Notes under the pieces: model-generated
Database searches by the model: none
Seen by the model: only the letters and a program-made list of their open reading frames with translations
Told to the model about the DNA's origin: nothing
Part shown: positions 52,370-62,188 of the stretch, in pieces
Numbering within the stretch: the first letter of the stretch is position 1
Layout of the letters: each line of letters starts with the position of its first letter
Translations under genes and position numbers: made by a program
Assembly: GCA_031425195.1 (NCBI GenBank)
Contig: JANPIX010000002.1
Coordinates: 43,385 to 107,384 of the forward strand
Length of the DNA: 64,000 bases
Reading direction: 5' to 3'
From: JANPIX01 sp031425195
GTDB lineage: Bacteria > Pseudomonadota > Alphaproteobacteria > Rhodobacterales > Rhodobacteraceae

Positions 52370-55300
52370 GCCTGGCCGGTCACTTGCGCAAGGGGGTATC
52401 CCGGCTTTCGGCTGCCAAGGTATCTGTGGCAACCGAACTTTGGGCGGACCCTTCCATCATTCGCGCCGATCTTTTCGGGCCGGAGCGGCTTGAACACCAC
52501 GCGCGTACTCTTGCCGAAGCTCAGGCTATCGTGGCGCGAACGCCGCGTGGCCGGGGCAGACTTGCAAGGCGCGTCAAGGAAAACGCTGACGCGCTTTTGC
52601 ACGCCTATCGGTTTTGCGCCAATGCGGTGACCGAAGGCCAGCCGATCACTCCCGCTGCAGAATGGTTGCTCGACAATTTCCACCTCGTCGAACAACAACT
52701 TCGACAGATCACGGCTGACCTACCCCCAGGGTATTATCGCCAGCTTCCCAAGCTCGCGGGCGGCCCCTTGGCCGGTTATCCCCGCGTGCTGGGGCTTGCC
52801 TGGGGTTATATCGCCCATTCCGACAGTCTTCTGTCCGGTCCGGTACTGGCCCGGTATGTAAAAGCCTATCAGCAAGTCGAACCCCTGATGATCGGTGAAT
52901 TGTGGGCTGTGGCGATCACGCTGCGTATCCTGCTTGTCGAAAACATGCGCCGCCTTTCCGATCAGATCATCGAAGCCCACCGCCAGCGACGGCTTGGCGA
53001 TGGTATGGTTGATCAAGCCTTGGGAACGACCGGGGGCGAAGGCGGCAATCTGATTGCCGCCATCGCGCCCTTCCAGAACCGCGATCTGCCTGAAATCGTG
53101 GCGGCGCAGATTGCCAAGCGTCTGCGCGGGTTTGATCCTGCGGACACCCCGCTTTATGTCTGGCTCGATGATCGGCTTCGCCGGCAGGGCACAACCATCG
53201 ACCAGGTGGTCGCCAACGCGCAGTCCCGGCAAGGGGCGTCAAGCATCACGATGCGCAACATCGTGACCAGCATGCGTCAGGCGTCCGAACTGGATTGGGC
53301 CGATTTCTTCGAAGATGTCAGTCTGATTGACGCCCAACTGCGCGACCATTCCGGTTTCAGTGCAATGGACTTCGCGACCCGCAATCGGTACCGCGCTGCG
53401 GTCGAATCCCTGTCGCGCGGATCGGGGCAAAACGAAAGTGCAATCGTCGATGCCGCCTTGGTCCGCGCAGACCAAAGCGCTGACCCCCGTCAGGCGGACC
53501 CGGGATATTGGCTGATCGGGCCGGGCCGCGGTGACTTTGAACGGACCCTTTCGTACCGTGCACCTGCGCGGGTCCGCGTTCATCGCGGGATCAGGGCGCT
53601 GGGTCTTTCAGGCTATCTTGCAGCAATCGTTTGCGTCACGCTGGCGGCGCTTGCCTTGGCCTTGGCCGCCACTGGTGTCGCGGGCGGCATCGCCAAGGCG
53701 TTGCTGGCCGTAACGGGTTTTCTTGCGGCAACCGAACCTGCATCGGCGCTTGTCAATCTTGTTGTGACACGGTTGTTGCCGCCCCGGTTGCTGCCGGCAA
53801 TCGACCTGTCGGCAGGCATTCCTGCCGACCTGCGGACGCTGGTTGCCGTGCCGGTTCTGCTGGCAGATGAGGCCGCCCTTGCCGCAGAAATCGAACAACT
53901 TGAAGTTCACCACCTCAGCAGCGTTGACGGTGCCCTGCATTATGCCCTACTTGTCGATGGGCCGGACGCCGATCAGGAAAGCACACCGCAGGACAGCCGC
54001 CTGATTACCGCAGGCGCGGACGCTGTGGCCCGGTTGAACGCCACCTATCCCTCGGATGACGGGCCACGGTTTTTCTTTCTGTATCGCAAGCGCATGTGGA
54101 ACCCCTCCGAAGGCGTCTGGATGGGGTGGGAACGGAAACGCGGCAAGCTGGCCGAACTGAACAAGGCGCTGCGCGGGGGGCAGGACACGTCCTTTGGCCC
54201 TGTGCACGATCTGCCGCAGGATGTGCGTTTCGTCATCACGCTCGACGCGGACACCCGGTTGCTGCGCGACACGGTTCACCGCCTGATTGGCAAGATGGCC
54301 CATCCCCTAAACCGGGCGCGGGTTGATGACGTGACGCGGCGGGTGGTGGAAGGCTATGGTATCCTGCAGCCGCGCGTGACGCCGTCACTGCCCACCGCCC
54401 GGCAGGGTTCGCTGTTTCAGTCGATCTCCTCCAGCCCCGGCGGGGTAGACCCCTATCCGGCAGCCGTGTCAGATGTTTATCAGGATCTGTTTGCCGAAGG
54501 GTCGTTCACCGGCAAGGGCATTTATGATGTGGATGCGTTCGAGGCCGCACTTGCCGGGCGCGTTCCTGACAACACGATGCTGAGCCATGATCTGTTCGAA
54601 GGCATTTTCGCCCGCGCAGGCCTGACGTCGGACATCGAGGTGGTCGAAGATTTCCCTGCCAGGTACGATGTGGCCAGCCGCAGGCAGCACCGCTGGGTCC
54701 GGGGCGACTGGCAGTTGCTGCCATGGCTTCTGGCGCGGTCAGAGTCTGCGTCCGATCACATTCCACCCGTGGGCCGCTGGAAGATGGTCGACAACCTGCG
54801 CCGGTCGCTTGTGGCCCCGATGAGCCTTCTGTCGATCACGGTTGGCTGGTTTCTGCCGCTACCCGTCGCTGTGGCGTGGACGTTGGCGGTTCTGGGTCTG
54901 CTGGCCCTTCCGCGCCTGTTTTCCCTGCCCTTTGCCATCCTCCCGGGGCGGGCCGGCATCACCTCGCGCAGTCATCTTGCGGCGCTTTGGACAGACACGC
55001 GGCTTGCCCTTGCCCAGATTGCGCTGACCGTTGTCTTTCTGGCCGACACCGCGTGGCAAATGCTCGACGCGATGGCGCGAACGTTTTACCGCCTGCGGTC
55101 AAGCCGCCGCCATCTGCTGCAATGGACAACCGCCGCGCAAACCGCGCGGACGGCGCGGACGGGCTGGCTTGCCCAGTACGCACACATGGCGGGGGGCGTG
55201 GCACTGGGCCTTGTTGCCGGGTGCCTTGCGGTAGTTGTGAACCCGGCAATCTGGCCTTTGGCCGCGATCTTCGCCCTGCTTTGGACGGCCGCGCCCGCAA

Positions 55301-58300
55301 TCGCCCACTGGATCAGCCAGCCCTACGCTCTTGTGGCAACAGCCCCGCTTGGCACAGTCGAAGTGCAGTCCTTGCGCCTGATTGCGCGCCGCACTTGGCA
55401 GTACTTTGAAACCTTTGTCACGGCACAGGAAAATGATCTGCCGCCCGACAACTTTCAGGAAATCCCAACCCCCGCGATAGCGCACCGCACTTCGCCCACC
55501 AACATCGGTCTTTATCTTTTGTCGACGGTGACCGCACATGACATGGGGTGGATCGGTCTTGATGACGCGCTGGCCCGACTTGAACGGACTTTGGCCACGA
55601 TGGCGCGGATGGGGCGGTTCCGGGGGCATTTCTACAACTGGTACGACACACGGGATCTGCGGATACTCGACCCGGCCTATGTGTCGTCGGTGGACAGCGG
55701 CAACCTTGCCGGTCACCTGATTGCGGTTTCGCAGTCCTGCAGACATTGGGCAGGCTTTCGCACCGGCAATGCCGCACGGCTGGCGGGTGTGCGGGACACA
55801 TTCCTGATGGTATCGGACGCGGTTGCGTCACTTACCGACCCGAACGTGCAGCGCGCTGTTTCCCAGTTTCAGACGGCACTTGATGCGTCCGTCGCTGTGG
55901 ACGACTCTTTGTCGGCTGGTGCCCGGGCCCTTGTCGATACCTTGGCAGCGACGGCCGGGGCGAATGCCGACATGATTGCGCTTACGCAGACACTTGACCA
56001 GTGCATCGCCGCCCATCTGTCTGATGCGATGGCAGGTGGCAAACACGACGCCCGTATTGCCGCCGTCGCCAACACTGCGCGCCAGTTCGCGATGGAAATG
56101 GAGTTCGGCTTTCTGCTCGACCCGGACAAGATGCTTTTGTCCATCGGATTTTCGGTGGCAACCAACGCACTTGACGCCAACTGCTATGACCTGCTGGCGT
56201 CCGAGGCGCGGCTGGCCAGCCTGTTTGCAATTGCAAAGGGTGACGTTGAAACCCGGCACTGGTTCCGGTTGGGCCGGGCCGCGACGCCCATCGGTGCGGG
56301 TTCTGTCCTGATCTCATGGTCGGGCAGCATGTTCGAATATCTGATGCCGTCGCTTGTGATGCGCGCGCCGCTGGGTTCGGTGCTGGAGCAGACGAACCGC
56401 CTGATCGTCACGCGGCAAATGGGGTATGCGGGCGCGCTGGGTTTGCCCTGGGGCATATCCGAATCTTCCTACAATGCCCGCGATCTGGAAATGACCTACC
56501 AGTATTCGAATTTCGGCGTGCCGGGTCTGGGCCTGAAGCGCGGGCTGAGCGAAAACCGCGTCATTGCACCCTATGCCACCGGCCTTGCGACGATGGTCGA
56601 TCCGCAGGGCGCGCTGCGAAATTATGACAAGCTGGCAGCACTTGGCGGGTCCGGGCGCTTTGGCTTCTTCGAAGCGGTCGACTTTACCCCGTCACGGCTG
56701 CCCGACGATGTGCCCTTTGCGGTTGTTCGCAGTTTCATGGCGCATCATCAGGGGATGACCATCACGGCCATCGCCAACGCGGTGCAGGATGGGGTTCTGC
56801 GAAGCCGGTTTCATGCAGAGCCGATCATTCAGGCGGTGGAACTTCTGCTGCAGGAACGTGTGCCGCGTGATGCGGACGCTGCACCGCCCCGCGCGCAGGA
56901 AGTGCTGGCCGGAATGGCCGAGGCGGGCGACGCATCCGTGGTGCGTGCCTTCCCGCGACCCATGGATGCAACCCGCACGGCACATCTTTTGTCGAACGGG
57001 TCTTACGGCGTGATGGTTACGCCCACTGGGGCCGGTTTCAGCACCTGGCGCGATCTTGCAATCACACGCTGGCGCGCCGATCCGACGCAAGCGTCGCATG
57101 GTTCATTCATCTATCTGCAGGACGTGACCAGCGGCGATCTGTGGTCGGCCGGGGTGCAGCCGACTGGGGCCGATGGCGAAGGTCACCGGGCGGTTTTCTG
57201 CGAACATCATGCGGCCTTTACCCATGAACGCGATCACCTTGGCACCACAACCGAGGTGGTCGTATCTTCCGAAGACGATGCCGAAGCGCGGCGTGTCACG
57301 CTGACAAACACGGGCAATACCCCGCGTGTAATCGATCTGACATCCTATGCGGAACTGGTCCTTGCCCCGGCGTCTGCCGATCTGGCGCATCCGGCATTTT
57401 CAAAGATGTTCGTGGTCACGGATTATCTGCCGGAACTGGAGGTTATCATCGCATCCCGGCGCAGGCGGTCCGCGCAGGAAGCCGAGGTCTGGGCCGCCCA
57501 CATCGCCATCGTCGAAGGCCACGAGACGGCGGATATCCAGTTCGAAACCGACCGCGCAAGGTTCATCGGGCGTGGTCGCACTGTCGCTGATGCTGCCATG
57601 GCAACCGCACCGTTGTCTGGAACCGTTGGTACGGTGCTTGATCCGATCTTCTCGCTGCGCCGCCGGGTGCTGGTTCCACCGGGGGGCACCGTCAAGGTAA
57701 CATTCTGGACGCTGGTTGCCGAGGCGCCGGACAAACTTCTCGACATGGTAGAACGTCACCGTGATGTATCGTCATTCGAACGTGCGGTGACACTTGCATG
57801 GACGCAAGGACAGGTGCAATTGCGCCATCTGGGCATCTCCAAAGCGGCGGCCTCCGACTTTCAGGAATTGGCCGGAATGTTGATCCGGGGCGACGCGCGC
57901 CTTCGCACGACCGCCGCCCAGATCGAACGGGGTGCCGGACCGCAATCGCGGTTGTGGGTGCATGGTATTTCGGGTGACCTGCCGATCCTTCTGTTCATCA
58001 TCAGCGATCCCGAAGACGCGCCGCGACTGCATGAGGTGTTGGCCGCGCAGGAATATCTGCGGATGCGCCAGTTTGCGGTGGATCTCGTGATCCTGAACGA
58101 CCGCTCCGCGTCCTACATTCAAGACCTGCAAATCGCGATCGAGGCGGCGGCGCGCGCAGCACAGGCCCGCCCCCGCGGGCCGGGCAAACAGGGCTGGGCC
58201 AAAGGGGCCATCCACAGCCTTCGCGCGGACATGCTGACATCCGAAGCGCGAGACACGCTGTTTTCCGTCGCAAGCGTCGTGTTGCGCGCCGATCGCGGCA

Positions 58301-60843
58301 GCATCGGTGACCAGATCGCGGCCTTGCCGTCGCCGGCGCTGCAGTTGACATACCGGCCCCGGCCCGCCCTGCCGCCTTCGGCGCAGGGTGATGCCGATGC
58401 GGCTGATGGCGTGCAACAGGGGCTTGAATTCTTCAACGGACACGGTGGTTTCGCCGACAATGGCCGCGAATATGTCACCCTGCTGCGCGATGGTCAGATC
58501 ACGCCTGCGCCGTGGGTCAACGTAGTAGCCAATCCTGATTTCGGATTTCTTGTGTCTGCCACGGGCGGCGGCCATGTCTGGGCCGAAAACAGCCGCGAAA
58601 ATCAGCTGACTCCATGGTCGAATGACCCGGTTTGCGACCCCGTGGGCGAGGCCATCTATCTGAAAGACCTGACGGACGGCACGGTCTGGACGCCGACGGC
58701 CCTGCCGATCCGCGGGCCGGGCACTTACATCGCGCGACACGGCTTTGGTTACAGCAGTTTCACCCACACGGCGCATGGAATTGCCGCAACGGTCACGCAG
58801 TTCGTGCCCTTGGATGATCCCGTCAAGATCAGCCGGATCACGCTGCACAATCAGTCGGACCGCGCGCGCAGCCTGTCGGTGACGGGTTATGCGGAATGGG
58901 TGCTTGGCACGTCACGCAGCGCAACGGCGCGCCACATCATCACGCGCAAAGACCCCAAAACAAGTGCAGTTCTTGCAACCAACCCGTTTACAACGGCCTT
59001 TCCGGGCCGCGTCGCCTTTGCCGATCTGGGTGCAGGGGCGGATACCGCGACGGGTGACAGAGCGTCGTTTCTGGGGCAGGGCGGCACCATGGCGAACCCT
59101 CAGGGCCTGCGCGCCGCTGTCCTGTCAGAGCGGTTTGGCCCCGCACTCGACCCCTGTGCCGCCATCCAGCGCCGCGTGACGCTAGCGCCCGGCGAACAGG
59201 TGGAACTTGTCTTTCTGGTAGGGCAGGCCAAGTCCGACGATGCAGCGCGTGACATGATCGCCCGCCTGCGCGCCGCCGATGTCTCGGCGATTCTGAGGGA
59301 TGTGAAAGACCATTGGTCGGCAATCCTGACCACCGTGCAGGTCACATCGCCCGACCGCACGATGGACATCCTTTTGAACGGCTGGCTTTTGTACCAGACC
59401 CTGTGTTGCAGGATCTGGGCGCGGACCGGGTTCTATCAGGCCAGCGGTGCCTATGGCTTCCGTGATCAGTTGCAGGACGGCATGGCGCTGACAGCGATCC
59501 GCCCCGATCTGACGCGAAGCCATCTTCTGCGCGCCGCCAGCCGCCAGTTCCCCGAAGGCGACGTGCAACACTGGTGGCTTCCCCATTCCGGTCAGGGCGT
59601 GCGGACCCGGATTTCCGACGACAGGGTGTGGCTGGCTTACGGTGTGGCGCAATACATTGCCACAGCGGGCGACGCAGGTGTTCTGGACGAACAGGTAGCC
59701 TTCCTTGAAGGTCACGCCCTGCTGCCTGGCGCGCATGACGATTTCTTTCAACCGGGCATATCGGACACCACCGCCAGCCTGTTTGAACATTGTGCGCGCG
59801 GGCTTGATCTTGCGGTCACGATGACCGGCGCGAACGGGATGCCGTTGATCGGCACCGGCGATTGGAACGACGGCATGAACCGGGTGGGCGAACACGGGCA
59901 GGGCACAAGCGTCTGGCTGGGATGGCTATTCATTGCCACCGTGGATGCCTTTGCCCCCTTTGCAGATCAGCGCGACCCGGACCGGGCGGCGCGCTGGCGG
60001 GCGCACCGTGACCGGGTGCTGGCCGCGATCGAGGGCGAAGGCTGGGATGGCGCATGGTATCGGCGCGGAACCTATGATGATGGCAGCCTGCTTGGGTCAG
60101 CATCGTCTGAGGAATGCCGCATCGACAGCATCGCCCAATCCTGGGCCGTCCTGTCGGGTGCCGCAGACCCCGCCCGCGCCCGGCAGGCGATGCGTTCCTT
60201 GACCGACGCGCTGGTCCGGCCGGACCCGGGCCTTGCCCTGCTGTTCACGCCGCCGTTCGACCGCACCCCGCTTGATCCCGGTTACATCAAGCAATACCCA
60301 CCGGGACTTCGCGAAAATGGTGGCCAGTACAGCCACGCGGCCATGTGGGCCATTCTGGCACAGGCGCGGCTCGGCGATGGCGATGCTGCGGGCGGGTTGT
60401 TTGCGCTGTTAAACCCCATCAATCATGCGCTGACGCCCGAGGCGGCACAGCAATACAAGGTGGAACCCTATGTCATCGCGGCGGACGTCTATTCGACTGA
60501 TCCCCACGAAGGGCGGGGTGGCTGGACGTGGTACACAGGTTCCGCCGGATGGATGTACCGCGCCGGCATCGAAGGGCTGCTGGGGCTGACCCGCTTTGGC
60601 GACAGGCTGTCGTTCAACCCCTGTTTCCCGATAGCCTGGCCCGAACTTCGTGCATCCGTCGGCTATGGCAAAGGTCGTCTGGCGGTTGTTATCCTGAACC
60701 CTGGCAAATCCGGCCACGGGATTGCCAAGGCCGATCTGGACGGGCAGCAGATCGCGGTCGAGGGTGGTCGTATCAGCATCCCGCTCAGCGATGCCGGTGC
60801 CACGTTGACCATCCATCTTGGCGACCAGCAGACGAGCACCTGA
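52366..60843 (+). CDS. ndvB: Cyclic beta-1,2-glucan synthase (NdvB/ChvB/Cgs family)
   Basis: A 2825-residue inner-membrane enzyme that starts, elongates and cyclises beta-1,2-glucan for the periplasm. Start is GTG at 52366. TM helices lie at about residues 411-460, 805-860 and 945-985. A GT84 domain between the first two groups has ITLDADTRLLRDTV (about 626) and RRQHRWVRGDWQLLPWL (about 773). A glucoamylase-like domain spans about 1310-1495 (GLPWGISESSYNARDLEMTY; FMAHHQGMTITAIANAV). Two GH94-type N-terminal modules follow (from about 1530 and 2030) and the phosphorylase catalytic part holds GTGDWNDGMNRVG with the acid Asp near 2500. No frameshift is seen. Confidence 0.93.
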   Translation: MSLAGHLRKGVSRLSAAKVSVATELWADPSIIRADLFGPERLEHHARTLAEAQAIVARTPRGRGRLARRVKENADALLHAYRFCANAVTEGQPITPAAEWLLDNFHLVEQQLRQITADLPPGYYRQLPKLAGGPLAGYPRVLGLAWGYIAHSDSLLSGPVLARYVKAYQQVEPLMIGELWAVAITLRILLVENMRRLSDQIIEAHRQRRLGDGMVDQALGTTGGEGGNLIAAIAPFQNRDLPEIVAAQIAKRLRGFDPADTPLYVWLDDRLRRQGTTIDQVVANAQSRQGASSITMRNIVTSMRQASELDWADFFEDVSLIDAQLRDHSGFSAMDFATRNRYRAAVESLSRGSGQNESAIVDAALVRADQSADPRQADPGYWLIGPGRGDFERTLSYRAPARVRVHRGIRALGLSGYLAAIVCVTLAALALALAATGVAGGIAKALLAVTGFLAATEPASALVNLVVTRLLPPRLLPAIDLSAGIPADLRTLVAVPVLLADEAALAAEIEQLEVHHLSSVDGALHYALLVDGPDADQESTPQDSRLITAGADAVARLNATYPSDDGPRFFFLYRKRMWNPSEGVWMGWERKRGKLAELNKALRGGQDTSFGPVHDLPQDVRFVITLDADTRLLRDTVHRLIGKMAHPLNRARVDDVTRRVVEGYGILQPRVTPSLPTARQGSLFQSISSSPGGVDPYPAAVSDVYQDLFAEGSFTGKGIYDVDAFEAALAGRVPDNTMLSHDLFEGIFARAGLTSDIEVVEDFPARYDVASRRQHRWVRGDWQLLPWLLARSESASDHIPPVGRWKMVDNLRRSLVAPMSLLSITVGWFLPLPVAVAWTLAVLGLLALPRLFSLPFAILPGRAGITSRSHLAALWTDTRLALAQIALTVVFLADTAWQMLDAMARTFYRLRSSRRHLLQWTTAAQTARTARTGWLAQYAHMAGGVALGLVAGCLAVVVNPAIWPLAAIFALLWTAAPAIAHWISQPYALVATAPLGTVEVQSLRLIARRTWQYFETFVTAQENDLPPDNFQEIPTPAIAHRTSPTNIGLYLLSTVTAHDMGWIGLDDALARLERTLATMARMGRFRGHFYNWYDTRDLRILDPAYVSSVDSGNLAGHLIAVSQSCRHWAGFRTGNAARLAGVRDTFLMVSDAVASLTDPNVQRAVSQFQTALDASVAVDDSLSAGARALVDTLAATAGANADMIALTQTLDQCIAAHLSDAMAGGKHDARIAAVANTARQFAMEMEFGFLLDPDKMLLSIGFSVATNALDANCYDLLASEARLASLFAIAKGDVETRHWFRLGRAATPIGAGSVLISWSGSMFEYLMPSLVMRAPLGSVLEQTNRLIVTRQMGYAGALGLPWGISESSYNARDLEMTYQYSNFGVPGLGLKRGLSENRVIAPYATGLATMVDPQGALRNYDKLAALGGSGRFGFFEAVDFTPSRLPDDVPFAVVRSFMAHHQGMTITAIANAVQDGVLRSRFHAEPIIQAVELLLQERVPRDADAAPPRAQEVLAGMAEAGDASVVRAFPRPMDATRTAHLLSNGSYGVMVTPTGAGFSTWRDLAITRWRADPTQASHGSFIYLQDVTSGDLWSAGVQPTGADGEGHRAVFCEHHAAFTHERDHLGTTTEVVVSSEDDAEARRVTLTNTGNTPRVIDLTSYAELVLAPASADLAHPAFSKMFVVTDYLPELEVIIASRRRRSAQEAEVWAAHIAIVEGHETADIQFETDRARFIGRGRTVADAAMATAPLSGTVGTVLDPIFSLRRRVLVPPGGTVKVTFWTLVAEAPDKLLDMVERHRDVSSFERAVTLAWTQGQVQLRHLGISKAAASDFQELAGMLIRGDARLRTTAAQIERGAGPQSRLWVHGISGDLPILLFIISDPEDAPRLHEVLAAQEYLRMRQFAVDLVILNDRSASYIQDLQIAIEAAARAAQARPRGPGKQGWAKGAIHSLRADMLTSEARDTLFSVASVVLRADRGSIGDQIAALPSPALQLTYRPRPALPPSAQGDADAADGVQQGLEFFNGHGGFADNGREYVTLLRDGQITPAPWVNVVANPDFGFLVSATGGGHVWAENSRENQLTPWSNDPVCDPVGEAIYLKDLTDGTVWTPTALPIRGPGTYIARHGFGYSSFTHTAHGIAATVTQFVPLDDPVKISRITLHNQSDRARSLSVTGYAEWVLGTSRSATARHIITRKDPKTSAVLATNPFTTAFPGRVAFADLGAGADTATGDRASFLGQGGTMANPQGLRAAVLSERFGPALDPCAAIQRRVTLAPGEQVELVFLVGQAKSDDAARDMIARLRAADVSAILRDVKDHWSAILTTVQVTSPDRTMDILLNGWLLYQTLCCRIWARTGFYQASGAYGFRDQLQDGMALTAIRPDLTRSHLLRAASRQFPEGDVQHWWLPHSGQGVRTRISDDRVWLAYGVAQYIATAGDAGVLDEQVAFLEGHALLPGAHDDFFQPGISDTTASLFEHCARGLDLAVTMTGANGMPLIGTGDWNDGMNRVGEHGQGTSVWLGWLFIATVDAFAPFADQRDPDRAARWRAHRDRVLAAIEGEGWDGAWYRRGTYDDGSLLGSASSEECRIDSIAQSWAVLSGAADPARARQAMRSLTDALVRPDPGLALLFTPPFDRTPLDPGYIKQYPPGLRENGGQYSHAAMWAILAQARLGDGDAAGGLFALLNPINHALTPEAAQQYKVEPYVIAADVYSTDPHEGRGGWTWYTGSAGWMYRAGIEGLLGLTRFGDRLSFNPCFPIAWPELRASVGYGKGRLAVVILNPGKSGHGIAKADLDGQQIAVEGGRISIPLSDAGATLTIHLGDQQTST

Positions 60844-60869
60844 TTGCCGCGTAACGCCTGCACAAATGA

Positions 60870-60899
60870 AAACGGCCCTGACGAATGTCAGGGCCGTTT
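60870..60899. terminator. Bidirectional hairpin terminator after the glucan synthase gene
   Basis: Perfect 13-bp stem AAACGGCCCTGAC / GTCAGGGCCGTTT with a 4-base GAAT loop. It lies 26 bases past the glucan synthase stop and 22 bases beyond the convergent DUF892 stop. A-run and T-run flanks on both sides suit termination in both directions. Confidence 0.88.
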
Positions 60900-60921
60900 G
60901 TCAAACAATTAAGGCCGTAGA

Positions 60922-61467
60922 TCAGGCCGCTTCGGCGTTCGCATTGGCCGCCGAGTTTGCGGTGGACTCAGCAACCGAGGTCAGTTGCAGGTCTGCGGCC
61001 TTTTCCTGTTCCAGGATCTGGGTCAGCAACTTGGCAATGTCGTCGTGGCCCAGAATACCCGCATAGGCGATCATCGAGCCATAGCGGGTGATTTCGTAGT
61101 GCTCCACCGCCTGTGTCGAAAACACGATGGCGGCGTCGATGGCGGGGCTGCCCTTGAAGTCTTCAAGCAGGGAATTTCCCTCTTCAAGGATACCGTCGAT
61201 TGCATCACAACGCTCGGCCTTGGCGCGTTTGCCTAGGATACCGAACACCTCTTCCAGAATTTCGATCTGGTGTGCAGTTTCTTCGCGGTGGGCTGTCAGG
61301 CCATCTTTCAGCGCCGGATCTTCCGCTGCCTTGATCATCTTGGGCAGCGATTTGTAGATCTTCTTTTCAGCGTAATAGATGTCTTTCAGCGCATGCTCCA
61401 GCAAATCCGAAAGATCCATCGAACGCTGAGCCGACTTCGCCTGGCTTTTTGCGGGTTGGGTCGCCAT
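60922..61467 (-). CDS. Ferritin-like DUF892 protein (YciE/YciF-like)
   Basis: A 181-residue four-helix protein of the DUF892 family, which binds a diiron-type site and is induced in general and osmotic stress in several bacteria. LLEHALKDIYYAEKKIYKSL (about residue 28) and AHREETAHQIEILEEVFGIL hold the first Glu and E-x2-H-type ligands; STQAVEHYEITRYGSMIAYA and LEQEKAADLQLTSVAES hold the second set. The ATG at 61467 is used. It is divergent from the DUF2383-like gene across 198 bases with EcfG-type promoters on both sides. Confidence 0.9.
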   Translation of the reverse strand: MATQPAKSQAKSAQRSMDLSDLLEHALKDIYYAEKKIYKSLPKMIKAAEDPALKDGLTAHREETAHQIEILEEVFGILGKRAKAERCDAIDGILEEGNSLLEDFKGSPAIDAAIVFSTQAVEHYEITRYGSMIAYAGILGHDDIAKLLTQILEQEKAADLQLTSVAESTANSAANANAEAA

Positions 61468-61525
61468 GGGGTAATCCTTTCCATTTTCAGTTCGTCGGCG
61501 GGGCCGCCAACGGCTTGTCCTGTGC

Positions 61526-61550
61526 AACGTGCGCCTTTGGGCTCGGTTCC
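61526..61550 (-). promoter_or_regulatory. EcfG-type promoter of the DUF892 gene
   Basis: On the minus strand GGAAC (61550-61546) is followed after exactly 16 bases by CGTT (61529-61526), a perfect match to GGAAC-N16-CGTT. A start near 61518 gives a leader of about 50 bases to the ATG at 61467, the same geometry as at the glucan operon. Confidence 0.8.
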
Positions 61551-61589
61551 GGATAACAGCGCAAAATGGGCGGTGATCAGGGACAGTCG

Positions 61590-61614
61590 GGAACCCGTCG
61601 CGCGTCAGGAAGTT
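61590..61614 (+). promoter_or_regulatory. Variant EcfG-type promoter of the DUF2383-like gene
   Basis: GGAAC at 61590-61594 and AGTT at 61611-61614 with a 16-base spacer; one mismatch to CGTT. The ATG at 61666 is about 50 bases downstream, the same distance as for the DUF892 promoter opposite. Plausible but weaker. Confidence 0.5.
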
Positions 61615-61665
61615 GGTTGCTCGGTTGTCAAGGAAACGCGGCACTTAATTGAAAAAGGAAAGATC

Positions 61666-62142
61666 ATGCAGACGATTGTTCCCTTTGTTCCCGCGGCACC
61701 TGCAATCGGCCAGCACGCCCGAGGTAACTATGACTGCGACGCGCTGGTCACGGCCCATGCGGTGACGGCCAACGCATTGATCGGCTATGATACGTTGATC
61801 GAAAAGGCAGCCCCGGCTTTCCGGTACACAGCCGAACAGTTTCGAACCCTGCACTTGCGCCACGCGGCGCGATTGGCTCGCATGCTGGCAGGGCGCGGCA
61901 TCACACCTGACGCAACCGGCCCGTTCGGGGCGACCCTGAACGGCGGCGCTTTTGCAGGAAATGCCGTTCTTGGTGACAATGGCAACAATCTCATGGGCCA
62001 GATCCGCACTGCCGAGGCGCATGTCCTGCACGCGTTTAACGAGGCGGTGGTTGCGGGCGGCTCTGAACTCACAACCTGGCAGCTTGCTGAAATGCGCTGC
62101 GAACTGATCGCCCTTCTGGATGCCACGCGGCATGTGGGTTGA
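61666..62142 (+). CDS. DUF2383-like ferritin-fold protein
   Basis: A 158-residue protein predicted to be a four-helix bundle. CDALVTAHAVTANALIGYDT, IEKAAPAFRYTAEQFRTLHL and HLRHAARLARMLAGRGITPD are helices 1-2, and QIRTAEAHVLHAFNEAVVAG with a final SELTTWQLAEMRCELIALLD make up helices 3-4. This resembles DUF2383/PA2169-type proteins linked to stress. Metal ligands are less obvious than in DUF892. AAAAAGGAAAG precedes the ATG. It begins a rightward run with the YqjD-like genes. Confidence 0.68.
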   Translation: MQTIVPFVPAAPAIGQHARGNYDCDALVTAHAVTANALIGYDTLIEKAAPAFRYTAEQFRTLHLRHAARLARMLAGRGITPDATGPFGATLNGGAFAGNAVLGDNGNNLMGQIRTAEAHVLHAFNEAVVAGGSELTTWQLAEMRCELIALLDATRHVG

Positions 62143-62147
62143 TGTCC

Positions 62148-62171
62148 GGCCAAATCCTGGCCCCCTTTTTT
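62148..62171 (+). terminator. Short hairpin with T-run after the DUF2383-like gene
   Basis: GGCCA-AATCC-TGGCC, a 5-bp stem, is followed by CCC and six T. It lies in the 46-base gap before the YqjD-like gene. The stem is short, so it may only attenuate transcription into the downstream genes. Confidence 0.35.
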
Positions 62172-62188
62172 ACTTGATGGAGACGATG

